The translations under genes were made by a program, and so were the position numbers. Shown piece by piece: positions 32,691-41,944 of a DNA stretch of 64,000 nt (the stretch's first letter is position 1; each line of letters opens with the position of its first letter). Source of the stretch: Streptomyces sp. TRM70350 (GTDB lineage: Bacteria > Actinomycetota > Actinomycetes > Streptomycetales > Streptomycetaceae). The stretch spans positions 1-64,000 of the forward strand of contig NZ_JAHUXH010000020.1 of NCBI RefSeq assembly GCF_019219825.1, written 5' to 3'. The notes beneath the pieces were generated by a model. It made no database searches and was not told the DNA's origin. It was given only the letters and a program-made list of their open reading frames with translations.

Positions 32691-34109
32691 TCAGCCGACC
32701 TTCTCGAACTCCGCCGTGCGGCGCTCGGTGACCTGCGGGTCGCGGGTCTTGAGGACCGCCCAGCCGACGGCCAGGGCGGCCGACCAGCCGGCCATCACGT
32801 ACAGGCTGATCCGGGCGTCCGTGTCGATCGCGATGAGGACGGTGACGAAGAGCAGGAACGCGATGGCGATGTACGAGCAGACCGAGCCGCCGGGCGCCGG
32901 GAAGGAGGAGGCGGGCAGGCGCCCGGCCTCGACCGCGCGGCGGTACAGGACGTGGCTGATCAGGATCATCAGCCAGGTCCAGATGCCGGCACCGGTGGCG
33001 ACGGAGGTGACGTAGCCGAAGGCCTTCTCCGGGACGATGTAGTTCAGAACCACGCCGATGCCCATGAAGAGGACCGAGACGAAGATGCCGAGGGCCGGGG
33101 TCTTGGTGGCCGACAGCCGCGTGAAGACCTTGGGGGCCTCCCCGCTCTCGGCGAGGTTGCGCAGCATGCGGCCCGTGGAGTACATGCCGGAGTTGCAGGA
33201 GGACAGGGCCGCGGTCAGCACGACGAAGTTGACGATGGCCGCGCCCGCCGGGATGCCGATCACCGCGAACGCCTTCACGAACGGGCTGGCGCCCCCGGCG
33301 AACTCGGTCCACTTGACCACGCACAGGATGACGGTGAGGGCACCGACGTAGAACAGCGCGATACGCCAGGGCAGGGTGTTGATCGCCTTGGGGAGGGTCT
33401 TCTCCGGGTTCTCGGACTCGCCGGCCGTGACGCCGACCAGCTCGACGGCGAGGTAGGCGAACATGACGCCCTGCAGGGTCATCAGGGACGAGCCGATGCC
33501 CTTGGGGAAGAAGCCGTCGAAGGCCCAGAGGTTGGAGACCGCGGCGGTGTCACCGGCGGCGCTGAAGCCGAAGGTGAGCACGCCCAGGCCGATGACGATC
33601 ATGCCGATGATGGCGGTGACCTTGACCATCGAGAACCAGAACTCGATCTCGCCGAACAGCTTCACCGAGATCAGGTTGGCCGCGAAGAGGACGACCAGGA
33701 AGACCAGTGCCGTCACCCACTGCGGGATGGACGGGAACCAGTAGTTGACGTAGATCGCGGCGGCCGTCAGCTCGGCCATGCCGGTGACGACCCACATCAG
33801 CCAGTACGTCCAGCCGGTGAAGTAGCCGAAGAACGGGCCGAGGAACTCCCGGGAGTACTCCGCGAAGGAGCCCGAGACCGGGCGGTAGAGCAGGAGTTCA
33901 CCGAGGGCCCGCATGATGAAGAAGATGATCACACCGGCGAGGGCGTACATCAGGATGAGGCTGGGGCCCGCCTTGGCGATGTTCGCCCCGGCACCCAGGA
34001 AGAGGCCGACGCCGATGGCGCCGCCGATCGCGATCATCTGGACCTGACGGCTGCCGAGCCCTCGCTCGTACCCCTCTTCGGGAGCGTCGGTGACCTTCTC
34101 AGAGGCCAT
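32691..34109 (-). CDS. Amino-acid permease (APC family, GabP/CycA-like)
   Basis: A 472-residue transporter with twelve hydrophobic segments. The opening GLGSRQVQMIAIGGAIGVGL FLG region and GPSLILMYALAG block are the APC amino-acid/polyamine family start, and EFLGPFFGYFTGWTYWLMWV is typical of the AAT subgroup that includes GABA, D-Ala/Gly/D-Ser and aromatic permeases. The substrate cannot be fixed by sequence reading. ATG 34109 is chosen over 34130 because GAGAAAGG precedes it. Monocistronic. Confidence 0.92.
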   Translation of the reverse strand: MASEKVTDAPEEGYERGLGSRQVQMIAIGGAIGVGLFLGAGANIAKAGPSLILMYALAGVIIFFIMRALGELLLYRPVSGSFAEYSREFLGPFFGYFTGWTYWLMWVVTGMAELTAAAIYVNYWFPSIPQWVTALVFLVVLFAANLISVKLFGEIEFWFSMVKVTAIIGMIVIGLGVLTFGFSAAGDTAAVSNLWAFDGFFPKGIGSSLMTLQGVMFAYLAVELVGVTAGESENPEKTLPKAINTLPWRIALFYVGALTVILCVVKWTEFAGGASPFVKAFAVIGIPAGAAIVNFVVLTAALSSCNSGMYSTGRMLRNLAESGEAPKVFTRLSATKTPALGIFVSVLFMGIGVVLNYIVPEKAFGYVTSVATGAGIWTWLMILISHVLYRRAVEAGRLPASSFPAPGGSVCSYIAIAFLLFVTVLIAIDTDARISLYVMAGWSAALAVGWAVLKTRDPQVTERRTAEFEKVG

Positions 34110-34443
34110 GTGTAGTGCGCCTTTCTCCATGCCGACCCGGGCCTCGCGTCGGCCTCGGATCGGGTTTCGATCCCCCCGGATTGATGGAGCTGAGCGGCCT
34201 TCCCAAGGCCCCTCGTGCCTGGCCGGCGGTCACCGGCTCGGTGGCGCACCCGGCGCGACATAAGGGTGGTGTTCGCCGGGCGGTCGTGAAGATCTATCAC
34301 GGCCGCAACACTGATCACCTGTACGGCGTGTGACACCCAGCACGGGAAGAAGCGGACAGACAGTCACGCAGCGGGCCATAAGCGGCCACAACGGTGACAG
34401 GATCGTTATCCGGATTTGAGCGTCCGCTGAGCGAACACACCGC
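34110..34443. other. Intergenic region upstream of the permease
   Basis: It carries the permease promoter region on the minus strand. No RNA family, operator or gene is recognised. Base composition is lower in GC than the surroundings, as expected for a promoter. Confidence 0.5.
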
Positions 34444-34470
34444 CTCCACCCTCACGGAACAAGGGTGGAG
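34444..34470 (-). terminator. Terminator after the DUF2017 gene
   Basis: CTCCACCCT (34444-34452) pairs with AGGGTGGAG (34462-34470), nine-base loop, directly beyond the DUF2017 stop. Confidence 0.65.
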
Positions 34471-34473
34471 AAA

Positions 34474-35067
34474 TCACGGCATAAGAGTGGAGACCAACGT
34501 CTCCTGCAGCCCACCCAGCCAGAGGTACGCCATCACCATCGGCTTGCGCGGGTCCTCGTCCGGCAGCCGGTAGAGCAGGTCGGTGTCGTCCTCGTCGACG
34601 ATCTCCAGCCGGGAGCCGATCGCCAGGCGCAGGTCGTTGAGGGCGCCGAGCCACTGCTGGGACTGCTCCGGCGTCAGCTGCAGCACCGCCCCACCGTCCC
34701 CGGCGGAGGCCAGCTCGTCCAGGGAGCGGATCACCGCGAGGGCGTTCTCGCGCTTGCCGGCCCGCAGGTCGTTCTCGGTGTAGCGGCGGAACTCGGCGGA
34801 GTACGCCTTCTGCTCCTCGCCCTGCACCGGCCGCTCGGGGTCGCTGTAGGCGTCCGGGAACAGGCGCCGCAGCACCGGGTCGGAGGGCGGTTCGCTGGGG
34901 CCCTCGGCGAACAGCTCGGCGAGCGGGTCGGCGGGGGCTTCCTCGCCGGGGCCGGGGCCGATGAGTTCCAGGAGCTGGACGGCCAGCGACCGGATGATGG
35001 AGATCTCGACGTCGTCGAGGGCGACGGCCGCGCCGCCGCCGGGGAGCGGTTCGAAGGTTCCTGGCAA
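34474..35067 (-). CDS. DUF2017 family protein
   Basis: A 197-residue cytosolic protein found next to clpS in most actinobacteria. It begins FEPLPGGGAAVALDDVEISI IRSLAVQLLELIG and ends RLPDEDPRKPMVMAYLWLGG LQETLVSTL. It is all-helical in appearance with a charged middle; no catalytic motif is visible. It starts nine bases after clpS, so they are one operon and a link with the N-degron adaptor or Clp protease is plausible, though unproven. Confidence 0.9.
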   Translation of the reverse strand: MPGTFEPLPGGGAAVALDDVEISIIRSLAVQLLELIGPGPGEEAPADPLAELFAEGPSEPPSDPVLRRLFPDAYSDPERPVQGEEQKAYSAEFRRYTENDLRAGKRENALAVIRSLDELASAGDGGAVLQLTPEQSQQWLGALNDLRLAIGSRLEIVDEDDTDLLYRLPDEDPRKPMVMAYLWLGGLQETLVSTLMP

Positions 35068-35076
35068 GGCGATTCG

Positions 35077-35394
35077 CTACTTCCGGTCCTGCTGGAGGGT
35101 GGCCCACAGACCGTAGCCGTGCATGGCCTGCACGTCGCGTTCCATCTCCTCGCGGCTCCCGCTGGAGACGACCGCCCGGCCCTTGTGGTGGACGTCGAGC
35201 ATGAGCTTGGTGGCCTTGTCCTTGGAGTAGCCGAAGTACGACTGGAAGACGTACGTCACATAGCTCATCAGGTTGACCGGGTCGTTGTGGACGATCGTGA
35301 CCCACGGGACGTCCGGCTCGGGTACGGCAGAGACCTCCTCCGCCGACTCGGTGCGTTCGATCTCGATGGGAGCGGCTGACGTCACAACTCCCAT
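35077..35394 (-). CDS. clpS: ATP-dependent Clp protease adaptor ClpS
   Basis: A 105-residue adaptor that binds N-degron substrates and hands them to a ClpA/ClpC unfoldase. The binding site is standard: WVTIVHNDPVNLMSYVTYVF with the Asn-Asp pair, and VHHKGRAVVSSGSREEMERD. A charged unstructured N-terminus precedes it, as usual. ATG 35394 is preferred over the frame start at 35421, since it is closer to the conserved part. Divergent from pncB by about 60 bp. Confidence 0.95.
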   Translation of the reverse strand: MGVVTSAAPIEIERTESAEEVSAVPEPDVPWVTIVHNDPVNLMSYVTYVFQSYFGYSKDKATKLMLDVHHKGRAVVSSGSREEMERDVQAMHGYGLWATLQQDRK

Positions 35395-35453
35395 GCTGCC
35401 ATGGGCTCCACAAATCGTCACACTGACGAAATGGGGGTGTACCCTTTGTTGCC

Positions 35454-36800
35454 ATGAACACAGCGGACCTTGGGCTGCCGGTGGACGTCCCCTCGACCGC
35501 CCTCTTCACGGACCAGTACGAGCTGACGATGCTGCAGGCCGCCCTGAAGGCCGGCACCGCCGAGCGGCGCAGTGTCTTCGAGGTCTTCACCCGGCGGCTG
35601 CCGGACGGGCGGCGGTACGGCGTGGTGGCCGGGACCGGCCGGGTCCTGGACGCCGTCGAGAACTTCCGCTTCGACACGGGCGTCCTGCGCTTCCTGCGTG
35701 AGCGCGGCATCGTCGGCGAGGAGACCCTCGACTGGCTCGCCCACTACCGCTTCTCCGGCGACATCTGGGGCTACCCCGAGGGCGAGGTGTACTTCCCGGG
35801 CTCGCCGATCATGCGGGTCGAGGGCAGCTTCGCCGAGTGCGTGCTGCTGGAGACCGTGATCCTGTCCATCCTCAACCACGACTCCGCGATCGCCGCGGCC
35901 GCCTCCCGGATGTCCTCGGCCGCCGGGGACCGCCCGCTGATCGAGATGGGCGCCCGCCGCACCCACGAACTCGCCGCGGTCGCCGCCGCCCGGGCCGCGT
36001 ACGTCGGCGGCTTCACCTCCACGTCCGACCTGGCCGCCGGCTTCCGCTACGGGATCCCCACGGTCGGCACGAGCGCCCACGCCTTCACCCTGCTCCACGA
36101 CCGGGAGCGCGACGCCTTCCAGGCGCAGGTCAACACCATGGGCCGGGGCACGACCCTGCTGGTGGACACGTACGACGTCACGGAGGCCGTCCGTACGGCG
36201 GTGGAGGTGGCCGGACCGGAGCTCGGCGCGGTGCGCATCGACTCCGGCGACCTGCTGCTGGTGGCGCACCGGGTGCGCCAGCAGCTGGACGAGCTGGGCG
36301 CCACGAACACGAAGATCATCGTGACCTCGGACCTCGACGAGTACGCCATCGCCTCGCTGGCGGCGGCGCCCGTGGACGCCTACGGCGTCGGCACCCGGCT
36401 GGTCACCGGCTCCGGGCACCCGACCTGCTCCATGGTCTACAAGCTGGTCGCCCGCGCCGACTCCGGCGACCCGAAGGCGCCGCTGGTGCCGGTGGCGAAG
36501 AAGTCGACCGGCGGCAAGCTCTCCATCGGCGGCCGCAAGTGGGCCGCACGGCGGCTGGACGAGCAGGGCGTCGCGGAGGCGGAGGTGGTCGGCACCGGGC
36601 CCGTCCCGGCCGAGCTGGTCGACCGGCAGCTGCTGGTGGAGCTGGTCAAGGGCGGCGAGGTGGTCGCCCGCGAGCCGCTCGACGTCCCCCGCGAACGGCA
36701 CATCGCCGCCCTCGCCAACCTGCCGCTGTCCGCTACACAGCTCTCGCGCGGGGAACCCGTCATCCCGACGGAGTACACCACCGGGGGCACGGGCACCTAG
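35454..36800 (+). CDS. pncB: Nicotinate phosphoribosyltransferase
   Basis: A 448-residue enzyme converting nicotinate and PRPP to nicotinate mononucleotide in NAD salvage. It opens FTDQYELTMLQAALKAGTAE and has EVFTRRLPDGRRYGVVAGTG, IMRVEGSFAECVLLET, and the PRPP-site block DSGDLLLVAHRV followed by IIVTSDLDEYAI and YGVGTRLVTGSG. Full length. The nicotinamidase at 36979 supplies its substrate and is likely coordinated with it, though a GC-rich hairpin (36809-36845) separates them. Confidence 0.96.
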   Translation: MNTADLGLPVDVPSTALFTDQYELTMLQAALKAGTAERRSVFEVFTRRLPDGRRYGVVAGTGRVLDAVENFRFDTGVLRFLRERGIVGEETLDWLAHYRFSGDIWGYPEGEVYFPGSPIMRVEGSFAECVLLETVILSILNHDSAIAAAASRMSSAAGDRPLIEMGARRTHELAAVAAARAAYVGGFTSTSDLAAGFRYGIPTVGTSAHAFTLLHDRERDAFQAQVNTMGRGTTLLVDTYDVTEAVRTAVEVAGPELGAVRIDSGDLLLVAHRVRQQLDELGATNTKIIVTSDLDEYAIASLAAAPVDAYGVGTRLVTGSGHPTCSMVYKLVARADSGDPKAPLVPVAKKSTGGKLSIGGRKWAARRLDEQGVAEAEVVGTGPVPAELVDRQLLVELVKGGEVVAREPLDVPRERHIAALANLPLSATQLSRGEPVIPTEYTTGGTGT

Positions 36801-36808
36801 CGCGAGCC

Positions 36809-36845
36809 GAGGGGGCGCCCGTCGTGCGCCCCGCGGTGCCCCCTC
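36809..36845 (+). terminator. Hairpin between pncB and pncA
   Basis: GAGGGGGCGCC (36809-36819) pairs with GGTGCCCCCTC (36835-36845), one G-T pair, 15-base loop, just after the pncB stop. Confidence 0.55.
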
Positions 36846-36978
36846 CCCTTGGGGCCCCGAAGTCTCTAGGCTCGGAAGTTCAGGTTCACGCACCGGCCCG
36901 GGCCCGCGCCCCCTCAGCACCAGGCTCCGCACCGACCCGTACCGAACCGCCGAGACCCATAGCCGAAGGACACCGACC

Positions 36979-37563
36979 ATGCGCCGCGCCTTGATCGTCG
37001 TAGACGTGCAGAACGATTTCTGCGAGGGGGGCAGCCTCCCGGTGGCCGGGGGTGCCGATGTGGCCGCCGCGATCACCGAGCTGATCGGGCAGGCCCCCGC
37101 GGGGTACCGCCATGTGGTGGCGACCCGCGACCACCACATCGCGCCCGGGGGCCACTTCGCGGACAACCCCGACTTCGTGCACTCCTGGCCCGCGCACTGC
37201 GTCGCGGGCACCGAGGGGGTCGGCTTCCACCCGAACTTCGCCCCGGCCGTCGCCTCCGGCTCGATCGACGCGGTCTTCGACAAGGGCGCGTACGCGGCGG
37301 CGTACAGCGGTTTCGAGGGGGTCGACGAGAACGGGGTCCCGCTGGCCGACTGGCTGCGGGAGCGGCAGATCGACGAGGTGGACGTGGTCGGCATCGCGAC
37401 CGACCACTGCGTACGGGCGACCGCCCTGGACGCCGTCCGCGAGGGCTTCCGCACCCATGTCCTGCTGGACCTCACGGCCGGTGTCGCCGAGGAGACCACG
37501 CAGCGGGCACTGGAGGAGCTGCGGGAGGCGGGCGTGGAGCTGTCCGGGAAGCCCGTCGTCTGA
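36979..37563 (+). CDS. pncA: Nicotinamidase
   Basis: A 194-residue isochorismatase-fold amidohydrolase that turns nicotinamide into nicotinate for the PncB next door. The catalytic triad is Asp-9 (VVDVQNDF), Lys-102 (VFDKGAY) and Cys-144 (ATDHCVRATAL); the metal ligands are Asp-51, His-53 and His-59 in TRDHHIAPGGHF. All match PncA of other bacteria. The ATG has GAAGGACACC upstream. It converges on the small gene at 37587. Confidence 0.95.
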   Translation: MRRALIVVDVQNDFCEGGSLPVAGGADVAAAITELIGQAPAGYRHVVATRDHHIAPGGHFADNPDFVHSWPAHCVAGTEGVGFHPNFAPAVASGSIDAVFDKGAYAAAYSGFEGVDENGVPLADWLRERQIDEVDVVGIATDHCVRATALDAVREGFRTHVLLDLTAGVAEETTQRALEELREAGVELSGKPVV

Positions 37564-37586
37564 GCCCGCCCCGGGCGAGCCCGGCC

Positions 37587-37928
37587 TCACATCTGGGGGG
37601 TCGGGCGGCGCAGCAGCGCGCGGATCGGGCGCCACAGCTCCTGGACGAGTTCCGGGCTGCCGATCGCCGTGTCCGGGGCCGTGCGCCATATCAGGCCGTC
37701 CGGGTGGTGCAGGACCGCGGTGATCTCGTCCGGGGTCGGTGGGGCGGCGTTGCCCCGCAGGTAGACCGCCCGCAGCCCCAGATTGCGCAGCCTGGTCAGG
37801 GCGCGCGCCCGGTTCTGGGCGTGGACGAGCACGCGCACCCCGGCGGGCCCGTCGGCGGCGGGGCTGGGCAGGTTCAGTGCCACCACCACCGTGCCGTTCG
37901 GTAGCTTGCAGAAGCCTCCTGCGGCCAT
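37587..37928 (-). CDS. Conserved hypothetical protein
   Basis: A 113-residue protein without recognised domains. It starts MAAGGFCKLPNGTVVVALNL, has a basic central helix (NRARALTRLRNLGLRAVYLR) and ends RALLRRPTPQM. It looks like a small cytosolic alpha/beta protein. High third-position GC and a location between two conserved genes support it being real. No function is proposed. Confidence 0.7.
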   Translation of the reverse strand: MAAGGFCKLPNGTVVVALNLPSPAADGPAGVRVLVHAQNRARALTRLRNLGLRAVYLRGNAAPPTPDEITAVLHHPDGLIWRTAPDTAIGSPELVQELWRPIRALLRRPTPQM

Positions 37929-37989
37929 GCGGTCATACCCCCGTGTCAGTCGGTGTCAATAAGAGAACCACAGGACGCACCTAAACACG

Positions 37990-38023
37990 ATCGGCGGCAA
38001 CCCGCCAAGGGGTTGCCGCCGAT
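37990..38023. terminator. Terminator downstream of the InhA-type protease
   Basis: ATCGGCGGCAACCC (37990-38003) pairs perfectly with GGGTTGCCGCCGAT (38010-38023), six-base loop. It ends the protease transcript on the minus strand. Confidence 0.85.
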
Positions 38024-38049
38024 TCGCTTCTGACCTGCGGAAATGCCGA

Positions 38050-40407
38050 CTACTTCACCGCGGGTCCGACCTCGACCTCGATCGTCGAGCCGTTCCGGGC
38101 CTCCTTGACGATCTTGATCTTGGTGTTGGTGTCAGTGATCTTGACGCCGCTGGTCGGGTTCGCCGGGTCGTAGTAGGTGCTGATGTGGTCGTTGAAGACC
38201 GGCACCCCTCGCGACGACCGGATCTTCGTTGCGACACCGTCCTTGTGCAGCGTGATGCCGTCCGTGCGGTACCGGCTGAACGGCGCGTCGTAGGACTGGA
38301 TCCGGTTGCGCATCAGCGTGCCGTCGGACCACTTCAAGGCCGTCGGGTGGGAGTCGACGGGCAGGAGCAGACCGACGCCCGGGTGCTGGGAGGTGTTGTT
38401 GTCGGCCTGGGAGGTGTCCCACTTCCAGATCAGCAGGCCGTTCTGGTACGGGAAGTGCTCGACCCAGGACGGACGGGTGTTCATGAAGCCGAAGTTGTAC
38501 GGGCCGACCCTGAGCGTCTTGTCGTACGACACGTACTGGCGGTTCTCCGCGATGTAGTACTGCGCGTACTCCTTGGTGAACGACGCGCCGATCCGGGAGA
38601 AACCGGTGGCCGTCCAGGCGGCGTCCGCGCTTTCGGCGTTGTCGGAGAAGACGGGGGCGCCGTCCGCCGTCACCGTGATCGCGTCGGCCGTGAAGCCCTT
38701 CTGGGCCACGCCGCCGTCGGTCTGGTAGCGGAAGCGGAGGTCGATCTTCCGGCCGGCGTAGGCGTCGAGCGAGTACGCGAGCTTCCGGTAGCCGTCGAGC
38801 GTGCCGTGCAGGGCGGGCTTGTCGCTGCCGTCACGCGGGATCGGCCGGCCGTCCACCGTGCCGTCGATGGCGGTCCAGTTGGCGCCGCCGTCGGTCGAGA
38901 CCTCGGTGTAGAGGTAGTCGTAGTCGGCCTCGATGTCGTACCAGCCGTCGAGGGTCAGCTCGGCGGACGACGTGCCGGTGAGGTCGACCGAACGCGTCAG
39001 CGTGTTCTTGAGGTTGTCACCGCTGCCGCTCCACCACTGGGTCTTGCCCTCGGCGGGCGCGATGATCTCGGTGGTGACGGCCTTCTTCGGGAGCTGGACG
39101 ACCAGCGCCTGCTTGTGCTTGGTGTTGTACTCGGCAACGCCCAGCTTGTGCCAGGAGTTGACGCCCGCCTTGGCGGTGTCGTAGTTCAGCCAGCCCAGCT
39201 GGAGCTTGTCCCAGGCGGTCATGTCGCCCGGCAGGTCGCCGATCTGGTTGCGGCCGGTGCCGAGCCAGGAGCCGGACGACATCAGCGTCCAGAAACCGGT
39301 GGAGTTCTCGCCGCCGGCGGTGTCGTAGTGGTCCGGCAGGCCGAGGTCGTGGCCGTACTCGTGGGCGAAGACGCCGAGTCCGCCGTTCTCCGGCTGGATG
39401 GTGTAGTCGCCGACCCAGATGCCGGAGTCGCCGATCTGCGTGCCGCCGAGCTTGTTGCCGTCGGGGCCGGTGGCGCCGGCGTCGGTGCCGAACGCGTACC
39501 AGCGGTGGGCCCAGATCGCGTCCTCGCCCTGCGCGCCGCCGCCCGCGGACTCGTCCTCACCGGCGTGCACGACCTGGAAGTGGTCGATGTAACCGTCGCG
39601 CTCGTTGAAGTCGCCGTCGCCGTCGAAGTCGTAGCGGTCCCACTGGTCGTACTCGGCGAGCTTGGCCTTGATCTCCGCCTCGGTCTTACCAGCTGCCTTC
39701 TGCTGGTCGACCCACGCGTTGACACCGTCCTGCACCGCATACCAGGCGCAGTTGTCGGGGACGCACTTGTTGGAGCCGTAACGGGCCTCGTTGTAGGGCA
39801 CCTTGACCCAGTCGGAGACCTCGCCCTCGATCGAGTAGCGGCCCGAGGACTGCTTCTCGTAGTAGGTCTTCATCGAGGCGGTGCCCTCGCCGAAGTAGAG
39901 GTCCTCGAAGTGCTCGCGGTTGTAGTCCGCCTGCCAGGCCGTGCTGTTGTCCTGCTTGCGGTCCGGCTTGGCGATCTGGTTGTGCAGCGGGCCGGGGGTG
40001 CCGCCGTACCGGCTGTCGATCTGGTCGCCGAACTCGACCAGGATGGTGAAGATCTTGTCCGTCTTCTCCCGGCCGAGTTCGACGTACTTGCTGTCGCCCT
40101 TGCGGCTCTTGAGCTCGACGACCTTCGAGCCCTCGCGGTTCTCGACCGAGGCCTTGCCGGATATGACCTGGTTCAGGGCCTCTTCGCGCTGGGCCTCCTG
40201 AGTCTTGCTCAGCGGGCCGTCGAGGTCGTGCGCATGGCCCTCGTGGTTCTCCGGCGACGCCGGGTCCTGCCGGTCGGCAGCGGGCGCCTTGGCCGCCGTT
40301 CCACCGGAGTCGGCCTGGGCCACGGTCAGGCCGGAGAGCGTGGCGGTGGCCGCGGCGAGCGCTACGGCGGTGGCCGCCGCTCTGAACGTCCAGGGTCTAC
40401 TGGTCAC
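38050..40407 (-). CDS. Secreted immune-inhibitor-A (M6 family) metalloprotease
   Basis: A 785-residue exported zinc protease. The signal peptide is VTSRPWTFRAAATAVALAAA and on to LTVAQA. A propeptide-like charged region follows, then the M6 domain with HEYGHDLGLPDHYD near residue 350 (HExxHxxGxxH), an Asp-rich calcium-binding-like DFDGDGDFNERDGYID segment ahead of it, and MSSGSW downstream as Met-turn. The C-terminal third holds immune-inhibitor MAM/jelly-roll-like domains. GTG 40407 has GGGAGGAA upstream. An extracellular scavenging role in development is likely. Confidence 0.94.
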   Translation of the reverse strand: MTSRPWTFRAAATAVALAAATATLSGLTVAQADSGGTAAKAPAADRQDPASPENHEGHAHDLDGPLSKTQEAQREEALNQVISGKASVENREGSKVVELKSRKGDSKYVELGREKTDKIFTILVEFGDQIDSRYGGTPGPLHNQIAKPDRKQDNSTAWQADYNREHFEDLYFGEGTASMKTYYEKQSSGRYSIEGEVSDWVKVPYNEARYGSNKCVPDNCAWYAVQDGVNAWVDQQKAAGKTEAEIKAKLAEYDQWDRYDFDGDGDFNERDGYIDHFQVVHAGEDESAGGGAQGEDAIWAHRWYAFGTDAGATGPDGNKLGGTQIGDSGIWVGDYTIQPENGGLGVFAHEYGHDLGLPDHYDTAGGENSTGFWTLMSSGSWLGTGRNQIGDLPGDMTAWDKLQLGWLNYDTAKAGVNSWHKLGVAEYNTKHKQALVVQLPKKAVTTEIIAPAEGKTQWWSGSGDNLKNTLTRSVDLTGTSSAELTLDGWYDIEADYDYLYTEVSTDGGANWTAIDGTVDGRPIPRDGSDKPALHGTLDGYRKLAYSLDAYAGRKIDLRFRYQTDGGVAQKGFTADAITVTADGAPVFSDNAESADAAWTATGFSRIGASFTKEYAQYYIAENRQYVSYDKTLRVGPYNFGFMNTRPSWVEHFPYQNGLLIWKWDTSQADNNTSQHPGVGLLLPVDSHPTALKWSDGTLMRNRIQSYDAPFSRYRTDGITLHKDGVATKIRSSRGVPVFNDHISTYYDPANPTSGVKITDTNTKIKIVKEARNGSTIEVEVGPAVK

Positions 40408-40797
40408 TTGAGTTCCTCCCCAGCGTCCGGGCGCGCGGAAGGAGGGAGATGAAGGTGGTGCGTCCGCGCGCGCCTGATCGACGCGTGTAGTCAAGTGCCG
40501 ACATTGGACTAGAGGTTGCCGGGAAAAGACAGACCTTGACTTGAGCAGGACAACTGCACTATGCGGAGATGACGTTTCACTTAACGAACAGGTCGGGTCC
40601 GTTCAGCGGGCGCGCAGGACCGCTGATCCAGTGGCTGACATGACTCGGTGCGCCCCTTGTGCACCGGCACTGTTGGTCAGGTCACGCTTACTGTTCGTTC
40701 CACTCGGGCATGCACGCGAATAGATTCAGTCCGCACCCTCCCCCGCAGCGAGAGGCACGGGGGGAGTCCACCCCCATTCTTCGAGGACACGATTGCC
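40408..40797. other. Divergent promoter region, InhA-type protease and membrane protein
   Basis: No gene is recognised. TTGACT at about 40539, followed 17 bp later by CTATGC, is a possible promoter facing the plus-strand gene. GC content is visibly lower than in flanking genes, consistent with regulation, for example by developmental regulators, but no specific operator can be named. Confidence 0.45.
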
Positions 40798-41067
40798 ATG
40801 CCTCGTCCGACTGCCGCACAGCTCGCCTACGGTTCGTGCACCGTGATCTTCTCGACGCTCGCCATGCTGCTGCTGTCACAGACGAGTTCGGGTGCGGGGA
40901 TCGCGGTCATCGCCGTCGCGGCGCTCCTGCTCGGGCTGCTGGTCGCCATGACGGTGCCCATGCCGAAGCGGACCCCGGCTCCCGCGCCACGGCCCGTCAC
41001 CGACGTGGCGCCGCCGATGCCGGCGACGGCGGCCCGTGAGCCGGTACGGGAATCGACGGCTTCCTGA
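40798..41067 (+). CDS. Small membrane protein, hypothetical
   Basis: An 89-residue protein with two hydrophobic segments, YGSCTVIFSTLAMLLLS and GIAVIAVAALLLGLLVAMTV, joined by a short polar turn, and a Pro/Ala/Arg-rich cytosolic tail. ATG 40798 has GAGGA ten bases upstream. It resembles other small actinobacterial two-helix proteins of unknown role. Confidence 0.75.
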   Translation: MPRPTAAQLAYGSCTVIFSTLAMLLLSQTSSGAGIAVIAVAALLLGLLVAMTVPMPKRTPAPAPRPVTDVAPPMPATAAREPVRESTAS

Positions 41068-41087
41068 ACACGCGCCGGCAGCGCACA

Positions 41088-41128
41088 GCACGGCGGGCCC
41101 GCCCTCTCATGTGACGGGCCCGCCGTGC
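41088..41128. terminator. Bidirectional terminator
   Basis: GCACGGCGGGCCCG (41088-41101) pairs perfectly with CGGGCCCGCCGTGC (41115-41128) between convergent genes. Confidence 0.85.
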
Positions 41129-41140
41129 CGCTGACCGGCG

Positions 41141-41863
41141 TCAACCGGTGCTGACCACCACCGTCTTCGCCGCCTTGTCGTGCAGCCCCTGCTTGTAGGG
41201 CCTGTCGAAGAAGCTCCAGCCGCCGCAGATCGCCGTCCACACGCAGGCGCAGCAGAACGCGAACGGAATCCACAGCACCGCCGCGCGGATCAGTGAGACC
41301 TGCACGGAAGGCGTGGCTCCGTTGTCGAGATGTGCCACGCGCATGTTCAGCCATTTCTTGCCGAGGGTCTGCCCCGACCTGGCGATCATGATCGTGTCGT
41401 ACGCCATGTAGAGCACGGCGGCGATGACGGACTGCGCCACGGAGTCGCCGACGTCGACCCGCTCGGCGTTCATCTGGTACTCGTCCACGTTGAGGCCCCA
41501 GGTGACCAGCCAGACGACGATGCCGACCAGCACCATGTCGATCAGCCGGGCCAGTGTGCGCTTGCCGCTGTCGGCGAGCGGGGGCATACCGGCGAGCGGG
41601 TCGGCGGGAAACTCGCCACCGCCGTAGGGGCCACCGCCGTGGGGCCCGCCCCCGTACGGGCCGCCCCCGTGGGGCGGGGGCGGCGGCCAGCCCCCGCCCC
41701 CGTGGGGCGGGGGCTGGCCGCCGCCGTACGGCGGGGGTTGCTCACCGCCCCCGGGGGGCCTGTCGTACGGCGAGCCGGCCCCCTCGCCGGGCGGGGGCTG
41801 CTTCTTGAACGGGTCGTCCTCCGGCGGCTGCCCGCCGGAACCGGGGGGCGGTTGGGTGCTCAT
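41141..41863 (-). CDS. RDD family membrane protein with Pro/Gly-rich N-terminus
   Basis: A 240-residue protein. The first ~100 residues are Pro/Gly/Gln/Tyr repeats (PPPYGGGQPPPHGGGG, PHGGGPYGGGPHGGG). An RDD domain follows: KRTLARLIDMVLVGIVVWLV with the Arg-Asp pair, a second helix AQSVIAAVLYMAYDTIMIA, QTLGKKWLNMRVAHLD, and a third helix with WIPFAFCCACVWTAICGGW. RDD proteins are three-helix membrane proteins, some linked to sodium/proton exchange; no activity can be deduced. Paralogue of the next gene. Confidence 0.87.
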   Translation of the reverse strand: MSTQPPPGSGGQPPEDDPFKKQPPPGEGAGSPYDRPPGGGEQPPPYGGGQPPPHGGGGWPPPPPHGGGPYGGGPHGGGPYGGGEFPADPLAGMPPLADSGKRTLARLIDMVLVGIVVWLVTWGLNVDEYQMNAERVDVGDSVAQSVIAAVLYMAYDTIMIARSGQTLGKKWLNMRVAHLDNGATPSVQVSLIRAAVLWIPFAFCCACVWTAICGGWSFFDRPYKQGLHDKAAKTVVVSTG

Positions 41864-41944
41864 GGCCCGAGTCGATCGCGAACCCCGCGGGTCCGCATCC
41901 GGCGAGGGGCCGTCCGGGGTACCGGTTCGGATGTGTGTGGGCGG

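Noticed and set aside
38185..40452. 755-codon plus-strand frame antisense to the InhA-type protease
   Set aside because: Val/Leu/Arg-rich antisense reading with no domain; the minus-strand protease has the full active site.
40539..40567. Definite promoter TTGACT-17-CTATGC in the protease/membrane protein gap
   Set aside because: The -10 match is poor and the region contains other AT-rich candidates; kept only as a possibility in the intergenic entry.
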